A stretch of DNA of 16,370 bases, taken from assembly GCA_947469815.1 (NCBI GenBank), contig CANIRI010000020.1:1-16370 (forward strand), written 5' to 3'. This DNA comes from Comamonadaceae bacterium. Lineage in GTDB: Bacteria; Pseudomonadota; Gammaproteobacteria; Burkholderiales; Burkholderiaceae_C. Below are positions 9,982 to 16,370 of the stretch, piece by piece. A model generated the notes under the pieces. That model did no database searches and had not been told where the DNA came from. It saw only the letters and a program-made list of their open reading frames with translations. The position numbers and the translations under genes are program-made. Each line of letters starts with the position of its first letter. The first letter of the stretch is position 1.

Positions 9982-10469
9982 GCCGCACCTCCTTCTGCGC
10001 GCAAGCCGTCGACCAAAGCGTCCAAGCGCTCGTGGCTCATGAAGCTGCACATGGTGCGGTCGTTGACCAGCAAGACCGGCGCATCCGCGCATGCACCCTG
10101 GCACTCGCTTTGTTGCAGGGTGATCAAGCCGTCGGGCGTTGTCTCGCCCAGACGGATACCCAGCTTGGCCTCCAGATGCTGCAAGGCCTGCGCACCGCCG
10201 CGCAACTGGCAGGGCAAATTGGTGCACACGTTGAGTTTGTAGGTACCCAGCGGTTTCTGGTTGTACATGTTGTAGAAGGTGGTGATCTCATGGACCGCTA
10301 TCGGCGCCATGCCGAGATGCTCTGCCACCGCACGTTCGCTGTCGGAGCTGACCCAGCCCTGCTCCTGCTGAACGATAGCCAGGCAGGCCATCACCGCAGA
10401 CTGCGCCTGGTCGGGCGGGTACTTGGCAACTTCGCGGTCAAAGCGCGCTTTGGTGGCATCCGAGATCAT
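9978..10469 (-). CDS. nuoE: NADH-quinone oxidoreductase subunit E
   Basis: NuoE pairs with NuoF in the NADH-oxidising module and carries the off-path [2Fe-2S] cluster N1a in a thioredoxin-like fold. The 163-aa product is of usual length. Ligands are visible as C82-x4-C87 ([12 protein letters not shown]) and C123-x3-C127 ([11 protein letters not shown]). The N-terminal helical part includes the family segment [13 protein letters not shown] (57-69). The ATG at 10469 overlaps the nuoD stop as ATGA, and the stop overlaps the nuoF ATG in the same way, so NuoD, E and F are probably translationally coupled. The last codons of nuoE also encode the nuoF ribosome-binding site. Confidence 0.97.
   Translation of the reverse strand: MISDATKARFDREVAKYPPDQAQSAVMACLAIVQQEQGWVSSDSERAVAEHLGMAPIAVHEITTFYNMYNQKPLGTYKLNVCTNLPCQLRGGAQALQHLEAKLGIRLGETTPDGLITLQQSECQGACADAPVLLVNDRTMCSFMSHERLDALVDGLRAEGGAA
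9986..9994 (-). promoter_or_regulatory. near-perfect ribosome-binding site of nuoF
   Basis: The minus strand reads AAGGAGGTG, fully complementary to the 3' end of 16S rRNA, with a 5-nt gap from AGGAGGT to the nuoF ATG. It lies inside the last codons of nuoE. It fixes the nuoF start despite a much longer open frame and is far stronger than the sites before nuoA, nuoC, nuoD and nuoN. Confidence 0.85.
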
Positions 10470-11719
10470 CGATCAATCTCTCCAAAAACAATGTCCATGG
10501 TGCCAATGATGGAAACCGCATCGGCAATCATGTGCCCCCGCGCCATTTCGTTGAGACCCGCCAGATGCACAAATCCTGGAGGACGGATCTTCAAGCGGTA
10601 AGGCTTGTTCGCACCGTCGCTGATGAGGTAAATACCGAACTCGCCTTTGGGATGCTCCACCGAAGCATAAGCCTCGCCAGCGGGGACATGGAAACCTTCG
10701 GTGAACAGCTTGAAGTGGTGGATCAGCTCTTCCATATTGGTCTTCATCGCCTCGCGCGCCGGTGCCGCAACCTTGTGGTTATCGGTGATCACCGGGCCGG
10801 GGTTGGCTTTGAGCCACTGCACGCACTGGGCGATGATGCGGTTGGACTGCTTCATCTCTTCCATGCGGACCAAATAGCGGTCATACACATCCCCGGTATG
10901 GCCTACCGGGATATCAAAGTCGAGCTGGTCGTAGACCTCGTAGGGTTGCTTCTTACGCAGGTCCCAGGCGATGCCTGAGCCACGCAGCATGGGGCCGGTG
11001 AAGCCCATATTCAAAGCACGCTCCGGCGTGACGATGCCGATGTTCACGGTGCGCTGCTTCCAGATGCGGTTGTCGGTCAGCAGCGTGTGGTATTCGTCCA
11101 GGCAGGCCGGAAAACGCTGCGTGAAATTTTCAATAAAGTCCAGCATCGAACCCTGGCGGTTCGCGTTGAGGTCGGCAATACCTTGCGCATTGCGAACCTT
11201 GCTGGCCTTGAACTGGGGCATGCTGTCGGGCAGGTCACGGTACACGCCGCCGGGACGGAAATAGGCGGCATGCATGCGCGCGCCGCTGACCGCCTCGTAC
11301 ATATCAAACAGGTCTTCGCGCTCGCGGAAGGTATAGATCAAAATCGTCGAACTGCCGCAGTCATTGCCATGCGAGCCCAGCCACATCAAATGGTTCAGCA
11401 AGCGGGTGATTTCTGCAAACATCACGCGGATGTACTGGGCGCGCACCGGCACGTCCAAGCCCAGGAGTTTTTCAATCGCCAGGCAGTAGGCGTGCTCATT
11501 GCACATCATGGACACATAGTCCAAGCGGTCCATATAGGGCAAGGACTGGATGAAGGTTTTGCTCTCCGCCAGTTTTTCGGTAGCGCGGTGTAACAAACCA
11601 ATATGCGGGTCAGCGCGCTGCACCACTTCGCCATCGAGCTCCAGAACCAAGCGCAAGACACCGTGCGCAGCAGGATGCTGGGGCCCGAAATTCAGGGTGT
11701 AGTTTTTGATATCAGCCAT
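10466..11719 (-). CDS. nuoD: NADH-quinone oxidoreductase subunit D
   Basis: NuoD (49-kDa subunit) forms the quinone-reduction site with NuoB and is related to the large subunit of [NiFe] hydrogenases. The 417-aa product begins [20 protein letters not shown]. His19 in that motif and Tyr68 in [10 protein letters not shown] correspond to the conserved quinone head-group residues His38 and Tyr87 of Thermus Nqo4. [14 protein letters not shown] (41-54) is the HRxxEK signature of the family. The C-terminus, [19 protein letters not shown], is the standard ending. It is a separate gene from nuoC, unlike the fused nuoCD of E. coli. The ATG at 11719 lies 12 nt after the nuoC stop with only a weak ribosome-binding site. 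Confidence 0.98.
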   Translation of the reverse strand: MADIKNYTLNFGPQHPAAHGVLRLVLELDGEVVQRADPHIGLLHRATEKLAESKTFIQSLPYMDRLDYVSMMCNEHAYCLAIEKLLGLDVPVRAQYIRVMFAEITRLLNHLMWLGSHGNDCGSSTILIYTFREREDLFDMYEAVSGARMHAAYFRPGGVYRDLPDSMPQFKASKVRNAQGIADLNANRQGSMLDFIENFTQRFPACLDEYHTLLTDNRIWKQRTVNIGIVTPERALNMGFTGPMLRGSGIAWDLRKKQPYEVYDQLDFDIPVGHTGDVYDRYLVRMEEMKQSNRIIAQCVQWLKANPGPVITDNHKVAAPAREAMKTNMEELIHHFKLFTEGFHVPAGEAYASVEHPKGEFGIYLISDGANKPYRLKIRPPGFVHLAGLNEMARGHMIADAVSIIGTMDIVFGEIDR

Positions 11720-11731
11720 GTCGGCACACGC

Positions 11732-12340
11732 TCAATGCAGGCCTCCGTAGTTGTCTTCGCGGATGATGCGCGGCGTGATTTCACGCGGCTCAATCGACAC
11801 GGGCTGGTAGACCACCCGGCGCTGCTCGGCGTCATAGCGCATTTCCACATGACCGGAGACCGGAAAGTCTTTGCGAAAGGGATGGCCGATAAAACCATAG
11901 TCCGTCAACAAGCGACGCAAGTCGTCGTGCCCCTCAAAGATCACGCCGAATAAATCGAAGGCTTCGCGTTCAAACCAGTTTGCCGAATTCCACACCGTGG
12001 TGAGCGACTCCACCATCGGCATATCGTCATCCGGTGCGAAAACCTTCAGGCGAAGGCGCTGGTTCAGGCTGACCGACAACAAGTGGCTGACCACGCAAAA
12101 ACGCCGGCCCTCATATGCGCCGTCGCCATACGTGGAATAGTCCACAGCACACAAATCCAGCAGCTGCTCAAAACGGCAACCTGCAGCATCCCGCAACAGT
12201 TCTGCCGCCTGCAAGTAATGCTCTGCATCAACGACCACGGTGACTTCACCCAAGGCCAGAGCAATATGCTTCACGCGCGCGCCCAATGCAGCTTCCACCG
12301 CCTGCAGCGTCGCCTGGGGATGAACAGAATTGTCAGACAT
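11732..12340 (-). CDS. nuoC: NADH-quinone oxidoreductase subunit C
   Basis: NuoC (30-kDa subunit) is a structural peripheral-arm subunit without cofactors that packs against NuoD. The 202-aa product carries the family signature [31 protein letters not shown] at about 127-160. The open frame runs 90 codons further upstream across the nuoB end, but that extension is not homologous to anything I recognise and reads as out-of-frame nuoB sequence. I therefore chose ATG 12340 ([20 protein letters not shown]). The nuoB stop is 14 nt upstream and the ribosome-binding site is weak (GCTGCTCC before the ATG), so translation may depend on ribosomes leaving nuoB. Confidence 0.96.
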   Translation of the reverse strand: MSDNSVHPQATLQAVEAALGARVKHIALALGEVTVVVDAEHYLQAAELLRDAAGCRFEQLLDLCAVDYSTYGDGAYEGRRFCVVSHLLSVSLNQRLRLKVFAPDDDMPMVESLTTVWNSANWFEREAFDLFGVIFEGHDDLRRLLTDYGFIGHPFRKDFPVSGHVEMRYDAEQRRVVYQPVSIEPREITPRIIREDNYGGLH

Positions 12341-12354
12341 GGAGCAGCGCCGGT

Positions 12355-12834
12355 TCAGGCGCGGGCAATGGTTTGGGTTCGGCGGATTTTTTGCTGGAGC
12401 TGCAAAATTCCGTAGACCAATGCCTCGGCAGTGGGCGGGCAACCGGGCACATAGACATCGACTGGAACAATCCGGTCGCAGCCCCGCACAACGGAATAAC
12501 TGTAGTGGTAGTAGCCGCCCCCATTGGCGCAGGAACCCATGCTGATCACCCAGCGCGGCTCGGACATCTGGTCGTACACCTTGCGCAGTGCGGGTGCCAT
12601 TTTGTTGCACAAGGTGCCCGCCACAATCATCACGTCCGATTGGCGGGGGCTGGCGCGAAAAACCTCCGAACCGAAACGGCTGAGGTCATAGCGCGAAGCC
12701 GCAGCGTGCATCATCTCGACCGCGCAGCAGGCCAGGCCAAAAGTCATGGGCCAGATCGAACCGGTCTTGGCCCAGTTCACCACGGAGTCATAACTCGTGG
12801 TGGCAAAACCTTCTTTGAAAACGCCTTCAATCAT
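12355..12834 (-). CDS. nuoB: NADH-quinone oxidoreductase subunit B
   Basis: NuoB (PSST homologue) binds the terminal [4Fe-4S] cluster N2, which passes electrons to quinone. The 159-aa product shows the four ligands: the adjacent pair C36-C37 ([10 protein letters not shown]), C102 (MGSCANGGG) and C132 ([11 protein letters not shown]). The segment [22 protein letters not shown] (46-67) is strongly conserved in the family. The start [16 protein letters not shown] at 12834 is the short form common in proteobacteria with separate nuoC and nuoD. It lies 6 nt after the nuoA stop, with GGGAGTG upstream as a good ribosome-binding site. Confidence 0.98.
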   Translation of the reverse strand: MIEGVFKEGFATTSYDSVVNWAKTGSIWPMTFGLACCAVEMMHAAASRYDLSRFGSEVFRASPRQSDVMIVAGTLCNKMAPALRKVYDQMSEPRWVISMGSCANGGGYYHYSYSVVRGCDRIVPVDVYVPGCPPTAEALVYGILQLQQKIRRTQTIARA

Positions 12835-12840
12835 GGTGCA

Positions 12841-13200
12841 TCACTCCCAATCGAGAGCGCCTTTTTTCCACTCGTAGACAAAGCCCACAACCAGGATAGC
12901 CAGAAAAATCATCATGGTCCAAAAACCCACAGGGCCAATTTCGCGCAGCGACACGGCCCATGGAAACAGAAATGCAATTTCCAGATCGAATAGGATGAAA
13001 AGAATGGCCACCAGGTAGTAGCGAACGTCGAACTTCATGCGGGCGTCTTCAAACGCCTCAAAGCCGCATTCGTAGGGAGAGTTCTTCGCAGGGTCCGGGC
13101 GATTCGGCCCGAGAAAGTAACCCAGGACCTGGGGCACGACGCCAATGCCTATGCCTACCAAGATGAAGACGAGTACCGGGAGATAGTTTTCTAAATTCAT
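12841..13200 (-). CDS. nuoA: NADH-quinone oxidoreductase subunit A
   Basis: NuoA (ND3 homologue) is a three-helix membrane subunit next to NuoH at the quinone chamber. The 119-aa product has helices at about 7-29, 62-83 and 91-110. The long loop carries the conserved [10 protein letters not shown] with Cys45, the position known in mitochondrial ND3 for its exposure in the deactive state. Asp72 and Glu74 in [12 protein letters not shown] are the family's membrane acids. It is the first gene of the complex I operon. ATG 13200 is only 37 nt after the 3' CCA of the tRNA-Leu gene, and no good ribosome-binding site is seen before it (CCTGGAC). Confidence 0.98.
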   Translation of the reverse strand: MNLENYLPVLVFILVGIGIGVVPQVLGYFLGPNRPDPAKNSPYECGFEAFEDARMKFDVRYYLVAILFILFDLEIAFLFPWAVSLREIGPVGFWTMMIFLAILVVGFVYEWKKGALDWE

Positions 13201-13237
13201 GTCCAGGTTCAGGTCAACGATAAATAGTAATCCGCTC

Positions 13238-13322
13238 TGGTGCCGTCGGCGAGACTCGAACTCGCACAGCTTTCGCCACTACCCCCTCAAGATAGCGTGT
13301 CTACCAATTTCACCACGACGGC
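13238..13322 (-). tRNA. tRNA-Leu (anticodon GAG), CCA encoded
   Basis: Reading the minus strand, a complete 85-nt class II tRNA can be folded. The 7-bp acceptor stem pairs GCCGTCG with CGACGGC, followed by discriminator A and an encoded CCA. The D-loop contains AATTGGTAGAC. The anticodon arm CTATC-TTGAGGG-GGTAG, with one G-U pair, puts GAG at the anticodon, reading CUC and CUU leucine codons. A short variable arm has the GGC-GAAA-GCT type, and the T-arm is GCGAG-TTCGAGT-CTCGC. The extra arm is as expected for leucine. secG lies upstream and nuoA 37 nt downstream on the same strand. In E. coli, tRNA-Leu(GAG), leuU, is also next to secG, so this neighbourhood is old. Confidence 0.97.
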
Positions 13323-13384
13323 GGTTTTGCTACTGCGGATGGCATGAGGGGCCTTGCGACTATTTGCTCTCCGGCAACGCGCCG

Positions 13385-13421
13385 AGTTTACCCCTATTTA
13401 CCCGTCAATTAAGGTTGACAA
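13385..13421 (-). promoter_or_regulatory. candidate promoter region for tRNA-Leu and nuo genes
   Basis: This is the only non-coding spacer before the tRNA and the nuo operon, so a promoter would be expected here. Two weak matches are seen on the minus strand: TTGTCA (13416-13421) with TAAATA at a short 15-nt spacing, and TTAATT (13407-13412) with TAAACT (13385-13390) at 16 nt. The latter is followed by GC-rich sequence of the kind found at stable-RNA promoters. Neither is strong, and transcription may simply continue from secG. The assignment is inference. Confidence 0.25.
13387..13419. repeat. short direct repeat plus inverted repeat in the secG-tRNA spacer
   Basis: On the plus strand, TTTACCC occurs at 13387-13393 and again at 13397-13403, ten bases apart or about one helical turn. 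Directly next to it is an inverted repeat, GTCAA at 13404-13408 and TTGAC at 13415-13419, around a 6-bp centre. These sit inside the candidate promoter region, so an operator or activator site is possible. The repeats are short and could be chance. Confidence 0.4.
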
Positions 13422-13438
13422 CACGAGGCTGCATCGAC

Positions 13439-13804
13439 TCACTTCACCGGAATGGCTGCAGCACCCGAAGCCGGCACAGCAGGCTCAGATGGAGCGCTCG
13501 CAGCGGGCGCAGGAGCGGCCTGCGTTGCGGCTTGACGCTCCAACACGCTGCTTCCCTCGGTGGGTCGCAAATTGCCGAAATACGCCAATGCAAGAGTCGC
13601 ACTGAAAAACACGGTGGCCAATACGGACGTGCTGCGCGACAAGAAATTCGCACTGCCCGAAGCGCCAAAAAGACTGCCGGAACCGCCACTGCCAAATGCA
13701 GCGCCCATATCAGCACCCTTGCCGTGTTGCATGAGGATCAAGCCGATCATCACAACGGCAGACAACATCTGAACCGTCAGTAGCGTAGTAATCAAATAAT
13801 TCAC
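13439..13804 (-). CDS. secG: protein-export membrane protein SecG
   Basis: SecG is the small two-helix partner of SecYE in the inner-membrane protein translocon. The 121-aa product has a first helix near 3-25, and the conserved loop MQHGKGADMGAAFGSG (25-40) and GSLFGASGSANFLSR (43-57). A second helix (about 58-77) is followed by an Ala/Pro/Ser-rich tail to the end. The start is GTG at 13804, supported by an AGGGG site six bases upstream. An ATG two bases further upstream is out of frame and is followed at once by TGA. The next internal Met (residue 13) would destroy the first helix. It lies 33 nt after tpiA. No factor-independent terminator follows it. Confidence 0.96.
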   Translation of the reverse strand: MNYLITTLLTVQMLSAVVMIGLILMQHGKGADMGAAFGSGGSGSLFGASGSANFLSRSTSVLATVFFSATLALAYFGNLRPTEGSSVLERQAATQAAPAPAASAPSEPAVPASGAAAIPVK

Positions 13805-13810
13805 ATCAAA

Positions 13811-13815
13811 CCCCT
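13811..13815 (-). promoter_or_regulatory. ribosome-binding site of secG
   Basis: The minus strand reads AGGGG, 6 nt before the secG GTG at 13804 and 4 nt before an out-of-frame ATG-TGA at 13806-13801. The spacing suits the GTG better and supports the full-length SecG. Confidence 0.6.
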
Positions 13816-13837
13816 GATAAACCTGAAAGGCCCGGCG

Positions 13838-14578
13838 CTATCCGGCGCAGGCCACAATCGCCAAAAAATCAGCCGCTTTCAGCGACGCTCCACCGACCAA
13901 GCCACCATCGATATCGGCCTGGGCCAACAGTTCAGCAGCATTCGCCGCATTCATGCTTCCGCCATACAAAATCGGAATGCGCGCCGCCGCCGTAGTGGCC
14001 GCCAACAACTGCGCCCGCAGCACCGCATGCACCGCCTGCGCCTGCGCGGGCGTTGCAGTGAGGCCGGTGCCGATCGCCCATACTGGCTCATAGGCCAACA
14101 CAATTTCACTCAAGCAATGGCCATTGCGCTGCACCACGGCAGACAATTGCCGACGTACCACGGCCTCGGTTTCACCGGCCTCGCGCTGCGCCAGGGTTTC
14201 GCCGACGCACACCACCGGCGTGATGCCGCTGGCCAACGCAGCCTGCGCTTTGCGCGCCACCAGTTCATCGCTCTCCGCGTGGTACTGGCGGCGCTCAGAA
14301 TGCCCCACCAGCACATAGCGCACACCGAATTCGCGCAGCATCGCGCCCGACACTTCACCCGTGAATGCACCACTTGCTTGGGCAGACACATCCTGAGCCC
14401 CAATCGCTATCGCACGGCCGCTGAGCAGCGACTGCAATTGCACCAAATAGGGCGCTGGCGCGCAAACAGCGATCTCGCAATCCGCATGCCCCAAGCCTTG
14501 CTTCAGTAAATCCAAAAGCGCCGCATTCGCCGCCAAGGAGCCGTTCATTTTCCAGTTACCGAAGATGCGTTTTTTCAC
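13838..14578 (-). CDS. tpiA: triosephosphate isomerase
   Basis: The enzyme interconverts dihydroxyacetone phosphate and glyceraldehyde 3-phosphate in glycolysis and gluconeogenesis, in the cytoplasm. The 246-aa product has all key residues: Asn8 and Lys10 in FGNWKMNGS, catalytic His93 in VGHSERR, and catalytic Glu164 in [10 protein letters not shown], which also forms the mobile loop 6. The phosphate-binding YGGSMN (205-210) and GGLVGGASL (225-233) are also present. The start is GTG at 14578; it overlaps the upstream gene's stop as GTGA, and GGGAG lies five bases upstream. The open frame continues 45 codons upstream, but that part is out-of-frame coding sequence of the neighbour. secG follows, as in many proteobacteria. 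Confidence 0.98.
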   Translation of the reverse strand: MKKRIFGNWKMNGSLAANAALLDLLKQGLGHADCEIAVCAPAPYLVQLQSLLSGRAIAIGAQDVSAQASGAFTGEVSGAMLREFGVRYVLVGHSERRQYHAESDELVARKAQAALASGITPVVCVGETLAQREAGETEAVVRRQLSAVVQRNGHCLSEIVLAYEPVWAIGTGLTATPAQAQAVHAVLRAQLLAATTAAARIPILYGGSMNAANAAELLAQADIDGGLVGGASLKAADFLAIVACAG

Positions 14579-15582
14579 ACCGTCTCCCACTGCAAAACCA
14601 CTTTGCCGATGTGATGACCTGCTTCCATCAACGCATGTGCAGCGGAGGCCTCTGCCGCCGGCAAGACCGAATGGATAACGGTACGGACTTTGTCGCTTTC
14701 CAGCAGCGGCCACACGTTGGCGTGCAGTTCGGTGGCAATCGCACCTTTGAAAGCCACAGGCCGAATCCGCAAAGTGGAACCGGTAATGGTGAGGCGTTTG
14801 CGCAGCACCAAACCGGCATTCACTTCGCTGTTAATTCCGCCTTGGACCGCGATGATCACGATACGGCCGTCTTCGGCCAGGCAACGCACTTCGCGGGCTA
14901 GGTAGTCGCCGGCCACCATGTCGAGAATCACGTCGACCCCGCGCTTGGCGGTGATGCGGGCAATCTCTTCCACAAAGTCCTGGGTCCGGTAATTGATGAC
15001 GTGGTCCGCGCCCAACTGGGTGCAGGCCGCACATTTTTCGTCGCTGCCTGCGGTGGCAATCACCGTGGCACCAAAGGCCTTGGCCAACTGAATCGCCGTC
15101 ACGCCAATTCCGCTGGTGCCGCCCTGGATCAACAGGGTTTCACCGGCTTTGAGCTGGCCGCGGTCAAACACATTGCTCCACACCGTGAAGAAGGTCTCCG
15201 GCAGCGAAGCCGCCTGCACCGCCGTCATGCCGCGCGGTACCGGCAGGCACTGCGGAACCGGCGCAACGCAGTACTGCGCGTAACCGCCTCCAGCAACCAA
15301 TGCACACACCATGTAGCCGACCTGCAAACCTGCCGCAGCCATGGCCTGGGCATCGCCCGAGATGATTTCGCCCGCAATCTCCAGACCTGGAATATCGGAA
15401 ACGCCAGGGGGCGGTGGATAGCCGCCGGAGCGTTGCAACAAGTCCGGCCGGTTGACGCCGCTGGCATGCACGCGCACCAATACCTCGCCCGCAGCCGCCA
15501 CCGGCATCGGGCGCTCCGTCAAGTGAAGCACTTCAGGCCCGCCAAAGCTGGCGATTTCAATGGCTTGCATACTGGCAGACAT
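14575..15582 (-). CDS. NAD(P)H:quinone oxidoreductase, PIG3/zeta-crystallin type
   Basis: This is a zinc-free medium-chain dehydrogenase/reductase of the quinone oxidoreductase (Qor, PIG3-like) group, a soluble enzyme that reduces quinones or related enones with NAD(P)H. The 335-aa product begins [19 protein letters not shown] and has the GROES-like domain with [20 protein letters not shown] (41-60). The Rossmann nucleotide motif is [19 protein letters not shown] (154-172), where the family has AxxGxxG-like sequences. The zinc-binding Cys set of alcohol dehydrogenases is missing. Start choice is uncertain: Met5 (15570) matches shorter relatives, and neither start has a good ribosome-binding site. 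It follows pnp by 27 nt and overlaps tpiA by 4 nt. The true substrate cannot be read from sequence. Confidence 0.9.
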   Translation of the reverse strand: MSASMQAIEIASFGGPEVLHLTERPMPVAAAGEVLVRVHASGVNRPDLLQRSGGYPPPPGVSDIPGLEIAGEIISGDAQAMAAAGLQVGYMVCALVAGGGYAQYCVAPVPQCLPVPRGMTAVQAASLPETFFTVWSNVFDRGQLKAGETLLIQGGTSGIGVTAIQLAKAFGATVIATAGSDEKCAACTQLGADHVINYRTQDFVEEIARITAKRGVDVILDMVAGDYLAREVRCLAEDGRIVIIAVQGGINSEVNAGLVLRKRLTITGSTLRIRPVAFKGAIATELHANVWPLLESDKVRTVIHSVLPAAEASAAHALMEAGHHIGKVVLQWETV

Positions 15583-15609
15583 CAGTCAGCGCGGATAGTC
15601 AGGCTGGAA

Positions 15610-16370
15610 TCAACCCTGCTCGTGGTCGTGCGTGGGACGATCGAGCAAAACCTTCATAGACAGCTTGATGCGGCCTTTTTCATCGGTTTCCATGACCTTG
15701 ACTTTGACAACCTGGCCTTCGGTCAGGTAGTCGCTGACTTTCTCGACCCGCTCATGCGCGATCTGGCTGATATGCAGCAGACCGTCCTTGCCAGGCAGCA
15801 AATTGACCAACGCGCCGAAGTCCAGAATCTTGGTGATCGGGCCTTCGTAAATCTTGCCGATTTCGACCTCTGCGGTGATCTCCTGGATGCGGCGCTTGGC
15901 TTCCTCAGCCTTGGCCGGGTCGCTCGATGCGATGGTGATCGTGCCGTCTTCCTCGATGTTGATTTGCGTACCGGTTTCTTCGGTCAGTGCGCGGATCACT
16001 GCTCCGCCCTTGCCGATCACGTCGCGGATCTTGTCGGGGTTGATTTTCATGGTGAACAGGCGCGGCGCGAAGTTGGAGACTTCGGTCTTGGCCTCGGCCA
16101 TGGCTTCTTGCATCTTGCCCAGAATGTGCATACGCGCCTCTTTGGCTTGGGCCAAAGCGACTTGCATGATTTCTTTGGTGATGCCCTGGATCTTGATGTC
16201 CATCTGCAGTGCAGTGATGCCGTGGGTGGTACCGGCTACTTTGAAGTCCATGTCACCCAAGTGATCTTCGTCACCCAAGATGTCGGTCAGCACGGCGAAG
16301 CGGTTGCCATCCTTGATCAAGCCCATGGCGATGCCGGCCACGTGCGCCTTCAAAGGTACGCCAGCGTCCA
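15610..16370 (-). CDS. pnp: polyribonucleotide nucleotidyltransferase (PNPase), partial C-terminal part
   Basis: PNPase degrades RNA 3' to 5' by phosphorolysis and takes part in mRNA turnover. Only the last 252 codons are in the window; the gene continues past the right edge. The fragment starts [17 protein letters not shown] in the second RNase PH-like domain. It includes the catalytic acidic motif [20 protein letters not shown], then a KH domain ([20 protein letters not shown]), then an S1 domain ([20 protein letters not shown] through [11 protein letters not shown]). It ends with a short His-containing tail. No terminator is visible between its stop and the quinone oxidoreductase 27 nt later, so the two may be cotranscribed. 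Confidence 0.98.
   Translation of the reverse strand, partial: DAGVPLKAHVAGIAMGLIKDGNRFAVLTDILGDEDHLGDMDFKVAGTTHGITALQMDIKIQGITKEIMQVALAQAKEARMHILGKMQEAMAEAKTEVSNFAPRLFTMKINPDKIRDVIGKGGAVIRALTEETGTQINIEEDGTITIASSDPAKAEEAKRRIQEITAEVEIGKIYEGPITKILDFGALVNLLPGKDGLLHISQIAHERVEKVSDYLTEGQVVKVKVMETDEKGRIKLSMKVLLDRPTHDHEQG

Noticed and set aside
9982..10227. An 82-residue upstream extension of nuoF.
   Set aside because: It is nuoE sequence read in another frame, and the ribosome-binding site sets the start at 9981.
9157..10601. Plus-strand open frames of 257 and 224 codons opposite nuoF, nuoE and nuoD.
   Set aside because: Both are antisense to genes with complete motifs and have no recognisable product.
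12341..12610. A 90-residue upstream extension of nuoC that might suggest a fusion.
   Set aside because: It overlaps nuoB in another frame, has no conserved sequence, and the NuoC family start lies at 12340.
13201..13237. A promoter between tRNA-Leu and nuoA (TACTAT and TTGACC are seen).
   Set aside because: The elements are in the wrong order or spacing: TTGACC lies too close to the ATG, and no -35 element stands the right distance before TACTAT.
13323..13438. A factor-independent terminator after secG.
   Set aside because: The hairpins present are short and none is followed by a run of T on the minus strand.
1..16370. A new defence, mobile or biosynthetic system.
   Set aside because: Every substantial interval is explained by conserved housekeeping genes. 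No transposase, integrase, repeat-spacer array or unknown gene cluster is visible.

Overview
This window is a stretch of a betaproteobacterial chromosome, most likely Burkholderiales of the Comamonadaceae type (Rhodoferax- or Polaromonas-like). That placement rests on the gene order, the protein sequences as I recognise them, separate nuoC and nuoD genes (E. coli has them fused) and GC-rich DNA. I could not run a database search, so the genus is a guess. Every gene I can support lies on the minus strand, so transcription runs from high to low coordinates. Almost all of the window is coding.

In transcription order: the 3' part of pnp (polynucleotide phosphorylase, cut by the right edge); a PIG3/zeta-crystallin-type NAD(P)H:quinone oxidoreductase; tpiA (triosephosphate isomerase); secG (Sec translocon subunit); a tRNA-Leu with anticodon GAG; and then the respiratory complex I operon nuoA-B-C-D-E-F-G-H-I-J-K-L-M-N, with nuoN cut by the left edge after 99 codons. 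The junctions are tight. 4-nt start/stop overlaps occur at qor/tpiA, nuoD/E, nuoE/F and nuoJ/K, and most other nuo gaps are 1-15 nt. The only non-coding stretch of note is about 116 bp between secG and the tRNA gene. It holds short repeats and a weak candidate promoter. No gap reaches 300 bp.

The nuo genes encode the full 14-subunit proton-pumping NADH:quinone oxidoreductase. NuoE, F and G form the NADH-oxidising module with FMN and several Fe-S clusters. NuoB, C, D and I form the connecting and quinone-reducing module. NuoA, H, J, K, L, M and N form the membrane arm. All cluster ligands I looked for are present except the optional N7 site of NuoG, which is naturally missing in many lineages.

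I saw no insertion sequence, prophage, CRISPR array, toxin-antitoxin pair or defence gene, and nothing that looks like an undescribed system. The points worth a second look are small: the tRNA-nuoA junction, the repeat-bearing spacer upstream of the tRNA, a start-stop AUGUGA overlapping the secG start, the choice of nuoH start, an unusually perfect nuoF ribosome-binding site, His-rich segments in NuoL, and the Ala/Pro-rich tail of NuoJ.
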